The notes under the pieces: model-generated | The model's input: the letters and a program-made list of their open reading frames with translations, nothing else | Databases searched by the model: none | What the model was told of the DNA's origin: nothing | Made by a program: the position numbers and the translations under genes | Part shown: positions 1 through 8,868 of the stretch, in pieces | How positions within the stretch are numbered: position 1 is the first letter of the stretch | Layout of the letters: the number at the start of each line of letters is the position of its first letter | Assembly: GCF_027913035.1 (NCBI RefSeq) | Contig: NZ_CP115775.1 | Span: 744,001 to 808,000, forward strand | Length of the DNA: 64,000 nt | Direction: 5' to 3' | Source of the DNA: Paracoccus albus | GTDB taxonomy: Bacteria; Pseudomonadota; Alphaproteobacteria; Rhodobacterales; Rhodobacteraceae

Positions 1-150
1 GTGAAGAATGTCGACCTGTGGCAGCGGCTTGATGCGGCTCAGGCCCGCCACAATGTGACCTGGGAATGGATCAAGGGCCATGCCGGCCACCCGGAAAACG
101 AACGCGCCGATGAACTGGCGCGGGCGGGCATGGCGCCCTTCAAGCCCTGA
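1..150 (+). CDS. rnhA: Ribonuclease HI, C-terminal part (cut by window edge)
   Basis: The first 49 codons read in frame 1 give the end of a ribonuclease HI, the enzyme that cuts the RNA strand of RNA-DNA hybrids. The visible part has the family's C-terminal signature: [10 protein letters not shown], then N-E-R-A-D-E-L-A. It contains the flexible catalytic His region and the last metal-binding Asp. The start lies before the window, so length and N-terminal residues cannot be judged. It converges with the yceD-like gene on the minus strand, with 9 bases between the two stops. Confidence 0.9.
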   Translation: MKNVDLWQRLDAAQARHNVTWEWIKGHAGHPENERADELARAGMAPFKP

Positions 151-159
151 CGGAAACCT

Positions 160-693
160 CTATTCCTTGCTGCCCTTCATCAGATCGGCCAGCCCCGCAA
201 AGGGCTTGCGCGATTCTTCTTCATCGGCACCGTCATCGTCGGTCGCTTCTTCCGGCATCTCGGCCCCCGGCGCGATCGGCCGTACGGGCAGGGCAAGGGC
301 CAACGCCTCCAACGCGATATCGCCAAGCTGAATCCACTGGCCAAGCGGCTCCAGGCTTTCATCGCCCATCTCGACCTCCTCCTCATCAGGGGAACTCACA
401 TGGTGTGAAAAGATCAGCGAAACATCTTCGGAAATGTCCGTCTCAACCGGATCGAGCGTAATCGCGCAGGGCTGCACGACCTTCGCCACCAGCTTGCCTG
501 ACAGCGCCCAGTCATCTGCACCCGACGCGCGGACATTGCCGGTGAAGCGCAACTGAGGCAGGGCGATCAGATCCATCCGGGCCGCAATGCGGTCGCGCGC
601 CGCAGCATCAGGATCAATATCGAATTCATTGTCGCGACTGGGCGACAGATGCGCGACGCGAAGTCTCTGGGGTATGGGACTGCCTTCCGACAT
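160..693 (-). CDS. YceD/DUF177 family protein
   Basis: This 177-residue acidic protein belongs to the YceD (DUF177) family, implicated in 23S rRNA maturation and commonly linked to the L32 gene rpmF. It shows the family N-terminal pattern (RVAHLSPSRDNEFDIDPD) and the conserved C-terminal tail RKPFAGLADLMKG. I start it at ATG 693 (MSEGSPIPQ), because the longer reading adds 40 residues atypical of the family. The usual downstream partner rpmF is absent; rnhA follows instead, in convergent orientation. It is divergent from the BamE-like lipoprotein gene, so the 120 bases between them should carry both promoters. Function is inferred from family only. Confidence 0.85.
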   Translation of the reverse strand: MSEGSPIPQRLRVAHLSPSRDNEFDIDPDAAARDRIAARMDLIALPQLRFTGNVRASGADDWALSGKLVAKVVQPCAITLDPVETDISEDVSLIFSHHVSSPDEEEVEMGDESLEPLGQWIQLGDIALEALALALPVRPIAPGAEMPEEATDDDGADEEESRKPFAGLADLMKGSKE

Positions 694-813
694 AAGCCTT
701 TCCGAATGGATTCCTGACACTAGACCGTGAACTTCTTGAGCGCACCGGCCGAGTTTGCTAAGCCGTTCAGGCGGCGTCAACCGGGGCCGTGCATCTGGCG
801 GGAAAGACCACAT

Positions 814-1260
814 ATGTTATCGATCCGCATCGTTGTTTTTGCGCTGACGATTTTTGCCGCCGGCTGTGCGCCGGTTTATCGCCATCACGGCTATGTCCCG
901 CCCGAAACCGATCTGGCGCTCGTTCAGGTCGGTCAGACGAGCCAGTTTGAGCTTGAAAGCATGATTGGCAGGCCCGGATCGCAGGGTCTGCTGGCCGGAT
1001 CGTCATGGTATTATGTCGGCTCACGCTGGCGTCACTTCGGTGCGCTGCGGCCGCAGGAAGTCGACCGTCAGGTGGTCGCTGTTCATTTCATGCCCGATGG
1101 CACCGTCTCTAATATCGAACGTTTCGGTTTGGAACAGGGGCGCGTCGTCGTGCTGTCACGCCGCGTGACCGATTCGAACGTGACCTCGATCAGCCTGATT
1201 CGTCAGCTTCTCGGCAATATCGGCAACTTTAACCCGGCAGGTGTGTTGGGAGGGGACTAG
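814..1260 (+). CDS. BamE/SmpA (OmlA)-like outer-membrane assembly lipoprotein
   Basis: A 148-residue lipoprotein of the SmpA/OmlA (BamE) family, which supports beta-barrel assembly at the outer membrane. The N-terminus is a short hydrophobic signal ending in a lipobox (FAAGC), so Cys18 would be lipidated. The SmpA core follows: V-Q-V-G-Q-T, then L-E-S-M-I-G-R-P-G and W-Y-Y-V. The start at ATG 814 puts the signal peptide at the N-terminus and has a GGAAAG ribosome site at 801-806. It is divergent from yceD, as in other Rhodobacteraceae (recalled, not checked). The family call is firm; direct equivalence to BamE is likely but not proven. Confidence 0.85.
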   Translation: MLSIRIVVFALTIFAAGCAPVYRHHGYVPPETDLALVQVGQTSQFELESMIGRPGSQGLLAGSSWYYVGSRWRHFGALRPQEVDRQVVAVHFMPDGTVSNIERFGLEQGRVVVLSRRVTDSNVTSISLIRQLLGNIGNFNPAGVLGGD

Positions 1261-1333
1261 GGGCGTGATCGTGGGCTTTCGCAAAGGCTGAAAACCGGAC
1301 AAGCTCGTCCCATCCATTTGCCCGGAGGATGAA

Positions 1334-2488
1334 GTGCCTGACGCCCGCGAACCCATCGAGGCCCACGATCCCTCGGCCAGTCTGACTGTTTCCCGGCGCC
1401 CCGTGCCGCTGCCGACGATCCTGACGACTTTTGCCGTGGCAATCACATTCGTCGTGATCTGGAAGCTGTCATTCGTTCTGCTGATGGGTTTCGCGGCCAT
1501 CCTGCTTGCCATCGCGCTGCACAAGACGGCGGGCTATGTGACGCGCTACCTGAAAATTTCGCGGAACATATCGGTCTTTCTGGTGATCGGTATCGTCCTT
1601 CTGGCTGTCATTCTGCTGATCATCAATGCCGGTCCGCAGATCACCCAGCAGATGCGTCAGCTTTTCGCCGCCATCCCAGAGGCCTGGCAGCAGGTCACCG
1701 ACTGGATCAACAGCTCTGCCATCGGCAATTTTCTCTTTGAGCGAACGACCGAAGGCGGGGCGACGCCACCGGATCAGCGCAGCGGGCAGACAGGTGGCGG
1801 GATGCGCGCCACTGCGGAATCCTTCACCGGCATCTTCGGCGTCGTCCGCGGCACGGTAAATGCTGTCATCGGCGGCGTCGCCAATCTCGTTCTGGTCTGT
1901 ATCACCGCGATCTTCCTGGCCTTGCATCCAAAGCCCTATATTGACGGTGTCCTGCGTCTGGTCCCGATTGGCCACCGCGATGAAGCCCATGACATCATGC
2001 GAGAGATCGGCGACAAATTGTGGAGCTGGCTCGCCGGACAATCCATAGACATGCTGATCGTCGCCGCGATGACCGGCCTGGGGCTATGGCTGCTGGGCAT
2101 TCCGCTCGCACTTGTGCTGGGCATCATCGCCGGTCTGACCAACGCGATCCCCTTTATCGGCCCGTTTCTTGCCGGTATCCCGGCAGTGCTGTTCTCGCTG
2201 ACGCAGGGGCCACGTGATGCCTTCTATGTGCTGCTCCTGTTCATCGCGATCCAGCAGGTGGAGGGCAATGTCATCATGCCACTCATCCAGCGTCGCGCGG
2301 CCGGGTTGCCGCCGGTCATGACGATCTTCGGTGTGATCGGTTTCGGCGTGCTGTTCGGCTTGCCGGGTATCCTTGTCGCGGCACCGCTGATGGTTGTCGC
2401 CATGATCCTCGTTCAGCGGCTCTATATCGAAGGCGTGCTTGGCGACGAACTGCCCGATGATCACCAGCCGCAGGCCGATCAGGGCTGA
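1334..2488 (+). CDS. AI-2E (TqsA/PerM) family transporter
   Basis: A 384-residue integral membrane protein of the AI-2E/PerM family, whose members export small molecules or act as ion-coupled carriers; substrates are mostly unknown. Hydrophobic helices run from about residue 25 to 95. A soluble amphipathic stretch at about 105-165 is followed by further helices up to about 365. The conserved region IPFIGPFLAGIPA, and the later EGNVIMPLIQRRAAGLPP and PLMVV segments, are family hallmarks. The start is GTG 1334, six bases after GGAGGA (1324-1329). It converges with and overlaps the FNT carrier gene by 10 bases. The substrate cannot be read from sequence. Confidence 0.85.
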   Translation: MPDAREPIEAHDPSASLTVSRRPVPLPTILTTFAVAITFVVIWKLSFVLLMGFAAILLAIALHKTAGYVTRYLKISRNISVFLVIGIVLLAVILLIINAGPQITQQMRQLFAAIPEAWQQVTDWINSSAIGNFLFERTTEGGATPPDQRSGQTGGGMRATAESFTGIFGVVRGTVNAVIGGVANLVLVCITAIFLALHPKPYIDGVLRLVPIGHRDEAHDIMREIGDKLWSWLAGQSIDMLIVAAMTGLGLWLLGIPLALVLGIIAGLTNAIPFIGPFLAGIPAVLFSLTQGPRDAFYVLLLFIAIQQVEGNVIMPLIQRRAAGLPPVMTIFGVIGFGVLFGLPGILVAAPLMVVAMILVQRLYIEGVLGDELPDDHQPQADQG

Positions 2489-3360
2489 TCGGCCGCTTGC
2501 GCCTCATCGTCCAGCTCATCGGCCACCTGGCCATAGGCCAGCACGGCAAACAGCCCTGTGCCGCCCACAATATTACCCGCCAGCGTCACAAACAGCAGCG
2601 CCAATGCATGGCCCATGCCAAGCTGCCCATCCAGCAGCAACAGGAACAACTCGGTTGAACCGGCAATCACATGCGTGAAGTCGCCCATCGCGATAAGATA
2701 GGTGAACATCATGATGACAAAAATCGCCGATGCCCGCGCCGAGGGCAACATCCACACGATTGCCGCCACAAAGAACCCCGCAGGCGTGCCACGCACAAAG
2801 GCATCCCAGGCACTCAACTCGCCATAATGGGCGGAAATTGCCATCATCCCTTCCGCGTAATCTGGCGGAACCGTCCGAACCCAGAGCGTCATCATCGCGG
2901 CACCCAAAGTGCCCGCCATATTGGCAAGGAACACGATCGCCCACAGCCGCGCTGTGCACCACGCCATCTCCCGGCTGGGCCGCGACAGCAGCGGCAGAAT
3001 CGCGGTGATGGTATTCTCGGTAAACAGTTGCAACCGCCCGAGGATCACCAGCACGAAGCCAACCGTATATCCCAGATTTTCGATTGCCACGCGGTAAGGA
3101 TGATCCAGAAAAATCGTGTGCAGGATCCCCTCCGCCAGCACCGATGCCGAAATGGCGATCCCCGCCGCGACACCGGACCACCAAAGCGACTTGGCGGGAC
3201 GGCGCAACTCCTCCATGCCCTCTTCATGCACGACGATATAAACCGATACCGGGCTCAGGCTGTGGTTGTCGGCCGCGTCCTGCTTGTCCTCTGCGGACGC
3301 ATCCAGACTGGTATCTTCACGCTCGGAGTGATGATGCTTCGCCTCGTAATGTTCAGCCAT
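2479..3360 (-). CDS. Formate/nitrite transporter (FNT) family protein, YfdC-like
   Basis: A 293-residue membrane protein of the formate/nitrite transporter family, pentameric channels for small monovalent anions. About 75 hydrophilic residues rich in His and Asp precede six predicted helices, the layout of the YfdC-like branch rather than FocA/NirC. Family features include SLWWSGVAAGIAIS in helix 1, LGRLQLFTENTI, and GNIVGGTGLFAVLAYGQV near the end. I start at ATG 3360 (MAEHYE) rather than an upstream codon that adds 20 unrelated residues. There is no adjacent formate or nitrite gene, so the substrate is unknown. The N-terminal extension could be regulatory. Confidence 0.85.
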   Translation of the reverse strand: MAEHYEAKHHHSEREDTSLDASAEDKQDAADNHSLSPVSVYIVVHEEGMEELRRPAKSLWWSGVAAGIAISASVLAEGILHTIFLDHPYRVAIENLGYTVGFVLVILGRLQLFTENTITAILPLLSRPSREMAWCTARLWAIVFLANMAGTLGAAMMTLWVRTVPPDYAEGMMAISAHYGELSAWDAFVRGTPAGFFVAAIVWMLPSARASAIFVIMMFTYLIAMGDFTHVIAGSTELFLLLLDGQLGMGHALALLFVTLAGNIVGGTGLFAVLAYGQVADELDDEAQAADQP

Positions 3361-3474
3361 CCGGCATACTCCCCCGTGTCGGGACATGCTAGCGCGGTCC
3401 GCACAACCACGCACGTCCAAGGTTCAGGCCCGCGTGCTTCCTGATCGTCTTTGGTGCACAAATACCTCGGGGGT

Positions 3475-3493
3475 CCGGGGGCAGCGCCCCCGG
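3475..3493 (-). terminator. GC-rich dyad downstream of msrB
   Basis: A perfect dyad CCGGGGGC-AGC-GCCCCCGG lies 10 bases beyond the msrB stop. Read on the minus strand, it is followed by ACCCCCGAGGTATTTG. I recall this C-rich block as a common intergenic repeat in Rhodobacteraceae genomes. It lacks a strong T-tract, so it may be a weak terminator or an mRNA 3'-end stabiliser. Confidence 0.5.
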
Positions 3494-3503
3494 GGCCGCA
3501 GGC

Positions 3504-3893
3504 TCATGCCGCTTCAGGCACGAACCGGATCGCCACCCCGTTGATGCAATAGCGCAGACCGGTCGGCGGTGGCCCATCAGGGAAGACATGGCCCAGATGC
3601 GCGTCGCATTCATGGCAGCGCACCTCGGTCCGGCGCATGCCGTGGCTTTCATCGACATGCTCGTCGATCTCGCCGCCCGGTGCGGAAAAGCTGGGCCAGC
3701 CGCAATGGCTTTCGAATTTGGCATTCTGCGTGAACAGCGGGGCACCGCAACAGACGCAGGCGAAATAACCTTCGCCCTCCGGGAAGCCCTGATGGGAAAA
3801 GGGACGCTCTGTTCCGGCCTGCCGCGTCACGAAATATTCCTCATCGCTCAGCTGTGCGCGCCATTCGGCATCGGTTTTCTGAACCTTCGGCAT
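3504..3893 (-). CDS. msrB: Peptide-methionine (R)-S-oxide reductase
   Basis: A 129-residue MsrB that reduces methionine-R-sulfoxide in oxidised proteins. Two zinc-binding CxxC pairs are visible (CVCC and CHEC). The catalytic region is R-Y-C-I-N-G near the C-terminus; most relatives have Ser after Asn, so Gly is a mild variation. The substrate-binding segment W-P-S-F is present. I start at ATG 3893 (MPKVQK), six bases after AGGAG; an ATG 21 bases upstream is possible but has no ribosome site. It is divergent from the olsB-like gene. No signal peptide is seen, so it acts in the cytoplasm. Confidence 0.93.
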   Translation of the reverse strand: MPKVQKTDAEWRAQLSDEEYFVTRQAGTERPFSHQGFPEGEGYFACVCCGAPLFTQNAKFESHCGWPSFSAPGGEIDEHVDESHGMRRTEVRCHECDAHLGHVFPDGPPPTGLRYCINGVAIRFVPEAA

Positions 3894-3966
3894 TGAACTC
3901 TCCTGTTGCGTCATCGTTACAAGATAGGATTATGGCGAAAACTGACAAGATTGCGGCGGCGGAGTT

Positions 3967-4725
3967 ATGGATATGATGCTCAGGAAGGGGCGCTACATCG
4001 CCCGCCTTGCCCGGAACGGCGATGACCTGATGGCCGCGCAGCGCCTGCGTTGGCTGGCCTTTATCGGAGCCCGTGCCGTGGCAGAGGATACCACCTCGCT
4101 CGATGCTGACGAATATGACGCGGCCTGCAGACATGTCCTGATCGAGGATCAGAAAACCGGGCAGCTTCTGGCGACCTTTCGTTTCATGCTGCTGGCCGAC
4201 GGATCAGAGATCGAAAACAGCTACTCCGCGGGCTTCTATGACCTGCGAAAGCTGCGTGATTTTTCCGGCCCGATGGTCGAAATGGGCCGCTTCTGCATCC
4301 ATCCTCAGCATTCGGATCCTGACATCCTGCGCGTCGCATGGGGTGCGATGACGCGCTTTGTCGACGATAACAAAATCCAGCTTCTGTTCGGTTGCTCTTC
4401 TTTCATGGGCACCGAAACCAACGGCTATGCCGATGCTTTCGCGCTTCTGAAAGAACGTCACCTTGCCCCGCGCCGCTGGCTGCCGCGTGTCAAAGCGCCC
4501 AAGGTCTTCAGATTCGCCAGTGCCCTTCGCCGCAAAAAGCCCGACCTGCGCCGCGCACAGGCGGGGCTGCCGCCGTTGCTGCGCAGCTACCTGATCATGG
4601 GCGGCTGGGTCAGCGATCATGCGGTCGTGGATGACCAACTTGGCACGATCCACGTTTTCACCGGACTGGAAATCGCCGCCATCCCACCCGCACGACAAAA
4701 GCTTCTGCGCGGCGTGTCTGGCTGA
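3967..4725 (+). CDS. olsB: L-ornithine N-alpha-acyltransferase (OlsB-like)
   Basis: A protein of about 250 residues in the OlsB family, which moves a 3-hydroxyacyl group from acyl carrier protein to ornithine, the first step of ornithine lipid synthesis. The GNAT-like core is recognisable: QRLRWLAF near residue 25, a long acceptor loop, then VEMGRFCIHP and LFGCSSFMGT. ATG codons at 3967, 3973 and 3976 are all possible; GGAG at 3961-3964 fits the latter two better. The usual partner olsA (second acyl transfer) is not next door; a small membrane protein overlaps the stop instead. It could prefer another amino acid, as some OlsB-like enzymes do. Confidence 0.8.
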   Translation: MDMMLRKGRYIARLARNGDDLMAAQRLRWLAFIGARAVAEDTTSLDADEYDAACRHVLIEDQKTGQLLATFRFMLLADGSEIENSYSAGFYDLRKLRDFSGPMVEMGRFCIHPQHSDPDILRVAWGAMTRFVDDNKIQLLFGCSSFMGTETNGYADAFALLKERHLAPRRWLPRVKAPKVFRFASALRRKKPDLRRAQAGLPPLLRSYLIMGGWVSDHAVVDDQLGTIHVFTGLEIAAIPPARQKLLRGVSG

Positions 4726-5180
4726 TGACGCTTCTGGCGGCACTGGTCCTGAGCGCAGCTTTTCTTCTCCAGAACTTTGCCGAGCTTCGCGGCGGCGGCC
4801 CCCCGGTTCCGCCATTCCTCAGGCGTGATGACAAACAAACCGTGCATCGCATCCGACGGATCGCAATGATGATCGTCAGCTTGGCCGTGCCCGCCTTGCT
4901 CTTTTTGTCGCTTGCCATGTCAGTGCCCGAACTTGGCGCGATGGCAGCGGGGGCGCTCGCCGCCAATGCGTTGGCCCAGGCCGCAGCCTCGCTCTGGTCG
5001 CGCCGCATTCAACCCGGCACGCTTCCCGGTCTGCTGCTGATGCTGCCTGCCTCGATCTGGCTGATCGTGCTGCTTGATACGGGCAAGGTCTGGCCGCTTG
5101 CGGGCGCCATAGCGATGATGCCGTCCCTCGCGCTCGTCTGGCTTCTTGCGGCGCTATTGGCGGTTGGGCAGGCGCGCTAA
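4725..5180 (+). CDS. Small integral membrane protein of unknown function
   Basis: A 151-residue protein with four to five hydrophobic segments (about residues 1-17, 43-65, 68-88, 100-117 and 122-148). The loop at 20-42 is rich in Pro, Arg and Asp and carries the positive charge. I do not recognise a family. Its ATG overlaps the olsB stop (TGATG), so it is probably translated together with the acyltransferase and may work in the same lipid pathway; that is inference from position only. No olsA-like acyltransferase motif (HX4D) is present. Confidence 0.65.
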   Translation: MTLLAALVLSAAFLLQNFAELRGGGPPVPPFLRRDDKQTVHRIRRIAMMIVSLAVPALLFLSLAMSVPELGAMAAGALAANALAQAAASLWSRRIQPGTLPGLLLMLPASIWLIVLLDTGKVWPLAGAIAMMPSLALVWLLAALLAVGQAR

Positions 5181-5200
5181 GTCCATTTTCGCATGAAAAA

Positions 5201-5219
5201 GGGGCGGTCCCGCCGCCCC
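5201..5219 (-). terminator. Rho-independent terminator of the mipA-like gene
   Basis: The arms are GGGGCGG and CCGCCCC with a 5-base loop. On the minus strand the stem is followed by TTTTT (complement of 5196-5200). It sits 26 bases after the stop of the MipA-like gene. Confidence 0.8.
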
Positions 5220-5244
5220 CGAACTCAATTATCTACGGATCGGA

Positions 5245-5988
5245 TCAGAAGCCGAAATTCAGCGTCCGCACGATGCCCAGACGAACCGAAGGCTGCACCT
5301 CATCCAGCACGATCGGGCTGTCAGCCGCATCGCCGATGATTCGCGAATATCTCACCTCACCAAGGATCGAGGTATTCGGCGTCAGGTGATAGCGCCCCTC
5401 CAGCGAGGCAGAGGCCGTATTGAACCCGCCGCCCGGTGTGTAGGCGTTATAATTCGTGCGCGCGGCGTCCTCATCCGTTATGCCGAAATAGGTTTCGTTG
5501 AACTCGTCATCGCCATAGCCAGCCGACAGGCCAGCCCAGAGCGTAAACTTGTCATTCGTGTCCAGGCGGTATTTCGCGCCAATGTCACCCGTCAGCCCGT
5601 CATGGCCGCCGAAACCCTTGCGCAGCGTGCCATAGGCCTGCACCGGGCCGGCGCGATAAGTCACCTTCGCGCCCAGTTCATAGGCGCGGTCGATTTCATG
5701 CACACCGGTCAGGCGGTCATCGTCGTCGCGGTCACGCGGCCCGATCATGTCGAAGCTTGGGGTGATCGAAAAACCATCACGGTCACGCCCGCTGCCATCG
5801 CCGATCTTCAGGTTGCGAAAGATCAGCCAAGGAGAGGTCTCATGCTCGTCGGATCCCGGATAGGTCGGCTTGTAAGATGCGCCCACGCCCACATCGACGG
5901 AAACGCTCTGACCCGCTAGATCCTGCGCATAGACCGGCGAAGTTGCGGCGAAAGCGGCGGCGACGATCAGCGGAAGGGTGATTTTCAT
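5245..5988 (-). CDS. MipA/OmpV family outer membrane protein
   Basis: A 247-residue outer membrane beta-barrel protein of the MipA/OmpV family; E. coli MipA scaffolds murein synthases and transferases. There is a clear Sec signal peptide (MKITLPLIVAAAFAATS, cleavage after VYAQ). Alternating beta-strand patterns follow, and the chain ends in a terminal aromatic (TLNFGF), as expected for BamA-dependent barrels. Start ATG 5988 places the signal at the N-terminus; the longer frame adds 21 unrelated residues. It is a single gene with its own terminator. Whether it scaffolds murein enzymes here or is a porin-like protein cannot be told. Confidence 0.85.
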   Translation of the reverse strand: MKITLPLIVAAAFAATSPVYAQDLAGQSVSVDVGVGASYKPTYPGSDEHETSPWLIFRNLKIGDGSGRDRDGFSITPSFDMIGPRDRDDDDRLTGVHEIDRAYELGAKVTYRAGPVQAYGTLRKGFGGHDGLTGDIGAKYRLDTNDKFTLWAGLSAGYGDDEFNETYFGITDEDAARTNYNAYTPGGGFNTASASLEGRYHLTPNTSILGEVRYSRIIGDAADSPIVLDEVQPSVRLGIVRTLNFGF

Positions 5989-6139
5989 ATGCGGGTCCTG
6001 AGAATGAATTTGCTCGGTGGCTTCAGAATGTTGCCATGCCAACCAAGCCAAATGAAATCAAGCATGGCTCACGGGTTTTACACATGACTGTGATGTGTCC
6101 GTGACTCTATGGCCACATGCATTTGACGGTAGGCGGAAA

Positions 6140-7987
6140 TCAGCCGCGCTCGGCCTGTTCCAAACGTTCCAACGCCTCCATCCACAGCGCTTCTGCACGG
6201 ACCATTGCGTCAGAGGCTTCGGCATGTTTGCGCCCCCATTTTTCGACCTCGACGGGCTTATCATAGAGGTCGGGATCGGCCATTTTCTCGCTGATCTTGT
6301 CCAGCATCTCGGTCAGCTTTTCGACCCGCGCCTCGGATTTGCGAACTTCGGCCCGCAGCTCCAGGATTTCATCGCGGCTGGCGCGTTTGGGTTTTGGGGC
6401 AGGGGCGGGCCTGGCCGGTTTGTCCTCGGGCGATGCCAGCAGCATGGCGCGGTAATCGTCAAGATCGCCCTGCCAAGGCGTGACGCCGCCCTGATCGACC
6501 AGCCACAGCCGTTCGGCCACCAGCGACAGCAGGTGCATGTCGTGACTGACCAGCACCACCGCGCCGGTATAATCGTTGAGTGCCTCGGTCAAAGCTTCGC
6601 GGCTTTCGATATCCAGATGGTTCGTCGGTTCGTCGAGGATCAGGATATGCGGGGCGTCGATGGTGGCGATCAGCAGCGACAGGCGCGCCTTCTGCCCGCC
6701 CGACAGCCGCCCGACCTGCGTTTCGGCCTGCGCCTCCATCAGCCCGAATCCCGCCAGCCGCGCCCGCAGCTTTGGAGGCGCCTCATCGGGACGCAGGCGC
6801 CGGATATGATCCAGCGGCGTTTCCCCCAGCACCAGCTCATCCACCTGATGCTGCGCGAAATAACCCACCCGCAACTTGCCCGAGCGTGTGATCTGCCCGT
6901 CCATCGGCACCAGCTTTTCCGCCAGCAGCTTCGACAGTGTCGATTTGCCCTGACCGTTGCGGCCCAGAAGCGCGATCCGGTCGTCCTGATCAATCCGCAG
7001 GTTCAGGCCCCGCAGCACGGCGCGCTCGCCATATCCGACGCTGACACCCTCCATCGCGATGATCGGCGGCGACAGGGCCTCTGGTGCGGGGAAGGTGAAG
7101 CGGTGGAACTTGGCCTCTTCCGGCGCGGTGATCGGCTCCATCTTCTCGATCATCTTGATGCGGGCCTGTGCCTGCTTGGCCTTGCTGGCCTTGGCGCGGA
7201 AGCGGTCCACGAAACTTTGCAGATGCGCCCGCCGCGCATCCTGTTTCTTGGCCTGCGCTGCCTGCACCGCACGGCGTTCCGCCCGCGTCTTGGCAAAGGT
7301 ATCGTAGCCGCCCGTGTACAGATTCAGCCGCCGCTCCTCCAAATGCAGGATATGGCCGACGGCGCGGTTCAGCAGGCCGCGGTCATGGCTGATCACAATG
7401 ACGGTATAGGGATAGCGCGCCAGATAGCTTTCCAGCCACAGCGCCCCTTCCAGATCCAGATAGTTCGTCGGCTCGTCCAGCAGCAGCAGGTCAGGCTGCG
7501 CGAACAGCACGCCTGCCAATGCAATCCGCATCCGCCAGCCGCCAGAGAAATCCGCGCTTGGACGCTGCTGATCGGCATCGCTGAAGCCAAGCCCTTTCAG
7601 GATGGTCGAGGCCCGCGCCTCTGCCGACCACGCATCAATATCGGCCAGCCGCATCTGGACGTCTGCAATGCGCGCCGGATCGGTCGCAGCCTCGGCCTCT
7701 GCCATCAGCGCGGCCCGTTCGGTATCCGCATCCAGAACCGTGTCCAGCACCGAGCGGTCTGTCCCCGGCGCTTCCTGCGCCACGCCGCCGATTTTCGCAC
7801 GCGGCGGCAGGCTGATCGCCCCGCCATCCAGCCCCAGTTCACCCCGGATCAGCTTGAACAGAGTCGTCTTGCCGGCCCCGTTCGGCCCGACCAGCCCGAC
7901 CTTATGGCCCTCGGGGATCGTGGCAGAGGCATTTTCGAACAGCGGGCGGCCCGCGATGGAATAGGATATGTCGTCAATACGCAGCAT
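6140..7987 (-). CDS. ABC-F family ATPase (YheS/Uup-like)
   Basis: A soluble protein of about 615 residues with two ABC ATPase domains and no membrane segment, the ABC-F layout; such proteins act on ribosomes. Domain 1 has Walker A GPNGAGKTTLF, signature DFSGGWRMR and LLLDEPTNYLD. Domain 2 has GRNGQGKSTLS, LSGGQKARLSL and ILDEPTNHLD. The linker at about 230-310 is Arg/Lys-rich. A charged coiled-coil tail rich in Lys, Glu and Arg ends the protein, as in the Uup/YheS branch. Starts at 7987 (MLRIDD), 7999 or TTG 8023 are possible; 7987 matches relatives I recall. Role in translation is from family knowledge. Confidence 0.85.
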   Translation of the reverse strand: MLRIDDISYSIAGRPLFENASATIPEGHKVGLVGPNGAGKTTLFKLIRGELGLDGGAISLPPRAKIGGVAQEAPGTDRSVLDTVLDADTERAALMAEAEAATDPARIADVQMRLADIDAWSAEARASTILKGLGFSDADQQRPSADFSGGWRMRIALAGVLFAQPDLLLLDEPTNYLDLEGALWLESYLARYPYTVIVISHDRGLLNRAVGHILHLEERRLNLYTGGYDTFAKTRAERRAVQAAQAKKQDARRAHLQSFVDRFRAKASKAKQAQARIKMIEKMEPITAPEEAKFHRFTFPAPEALSPPIIAMEGVSVGYGERAVLRGLNLRIDQDDRIALLGRNGQGKSTLSKLLAEKLVPMDGQITRSGKLRVGYFAQHQVDELVLGETPLDHIRRLRPDEAPPKLRARLAGFGLMEAQAETQVGRLSGGQKARLSLLIATIDAPHILILDEPTNHLDIESREALTEALNDYTGAVVLVSHDMHLLSLVAERLWLVDQGGVTPWQGDLDDYRAMLLASPEDKPARPAPAPKPKRASRDEILELRAEVRKSEARVEKLTEMLDKISEKMADPDLYDKPVEVEKWGRKHAEASDAMVRAEALWMEALERLEQAERG

Positions 7988-8079
7988 AGGCGCTGCCATG
8001 ACGCAGCCGCCCGGTTGCGTCAATGCCCCTCGACGCCTATCACCGGCTGGAATCCATAAGTTGAGGCGCAGCCGCCAGC

Positions 8080-8868
8080 ATGAACGATGATGCTCCGTTC
8101 GAATTCGGCAAATCCGGCCATCGCGCCCGCTTCATGATCGTGACGCAACCGCGCAGCGGCTCTTACCACCTTGCATCACTGCTGGGCAGCGCACCCGATG
8201 TCACCTGTCTGGGTGAGCTGTTCAAACCCAACGCGGTCGAATTGCCGCCCTGGCTGCGCCGGCAGGTCGGCTTTGCCCGCTCCGATACCGCCCTGCGCGA
8301 TGCCGATCCGCATGGCTATCTTGCCCTGCTCATGGCGCATTGTGAAAAGCCTGTATTCGGGTTCAAGGAATTCCTCGACCGGATCTATGCGCGTGGGATC
8401 GGCAAGCAGACGCTGCGTTCGCGCCACTGGCAGAAGATATTCCTTTTCCGCAACCCCATCCGCAAATACCTGTCGCTGCAGCGTGCGTTAGACACCGGCA
8501 GCTATACGAAATTTCAACCGGATGCCGCACCCGGGGACAACGCCGTGGTCCGCTTCGACCCCAAGCTGTTCGACCTGACCGTCAAGCTCGACCGTCAGCT
8601 TCGTGACCATTTCGCGGACCTGAAAGCAAAAAGGCCCCGCAGGAACATGGCTCTGGATTATCGGGACCTGAACGATCCTGCGAAACTGGCAGATGTGCTG
8701 GAGTTCATTCGCGTCGAAGCTGATCCGGCAAGCCTGACCAGCAGTTACTATCGTCAGAACCCTCTGTCCTTGCGCGATAGCTTTGTTGATTACGATATTA
8801 TGGCCGCCCATGCGCTTGCGAGCGGCTTTGCCGCCGAGCTGGAAGACGCGGAACATCCCGAAGCCTGA
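8080..8868 (+). CDS. Sulfotransferase-fold protein
   Basis: A 262-residue protein with the sulfotransferase fold. The 5'-phosphosulfate-binding loop is TQPRSGSYHLASLLGS near residue 23, and the 3'-phosphate-binding strand and helix are IFLFRNPIRKYLSLQRA near 124. Acceptor-binding regions are not recognisable, so the substrate is unknown. It reads away from the ABC-F gene with no operon partner. The call rests on the two PAPS motifs; it may instead be one of the nucleotide-binding relatives common in Rhodobacteraceae whose function is unproven. Confidence 0.7.
   Translation: MNDDAPFEFGKSGHRARFMIVTQPRSGSYHLASLLGSAPDVTCLGELFKPNAVELPPWLRRQVGFARSDTALRDADPHGYLALLMAHCEKPVFGFKEFLDRIYARGIGKQTLRSRHWQKIFLFRNPIRKYLSLQRALDTGSYTKFQPDAAPGDNAVVRFDPKLFDLTVKLDRQLRDHFADLKAKRPRRNMALDYRDLNDPAKLADVLEFIRVEADPASLTSSYYRQNPLSLRDSFVDYDIMAAHALASGFAAELEDAEHPEA

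Noticed and set aside
6095..8059. Long plus-strand open frame of 654 codons opposite the ABC-F gene
   Set aside because: It is antisense to an intact gene with clear ATPase motifs, has no ribosome site and an Arg/Gln/His-rich composition typical of shadow frames in high-G+C DNA.
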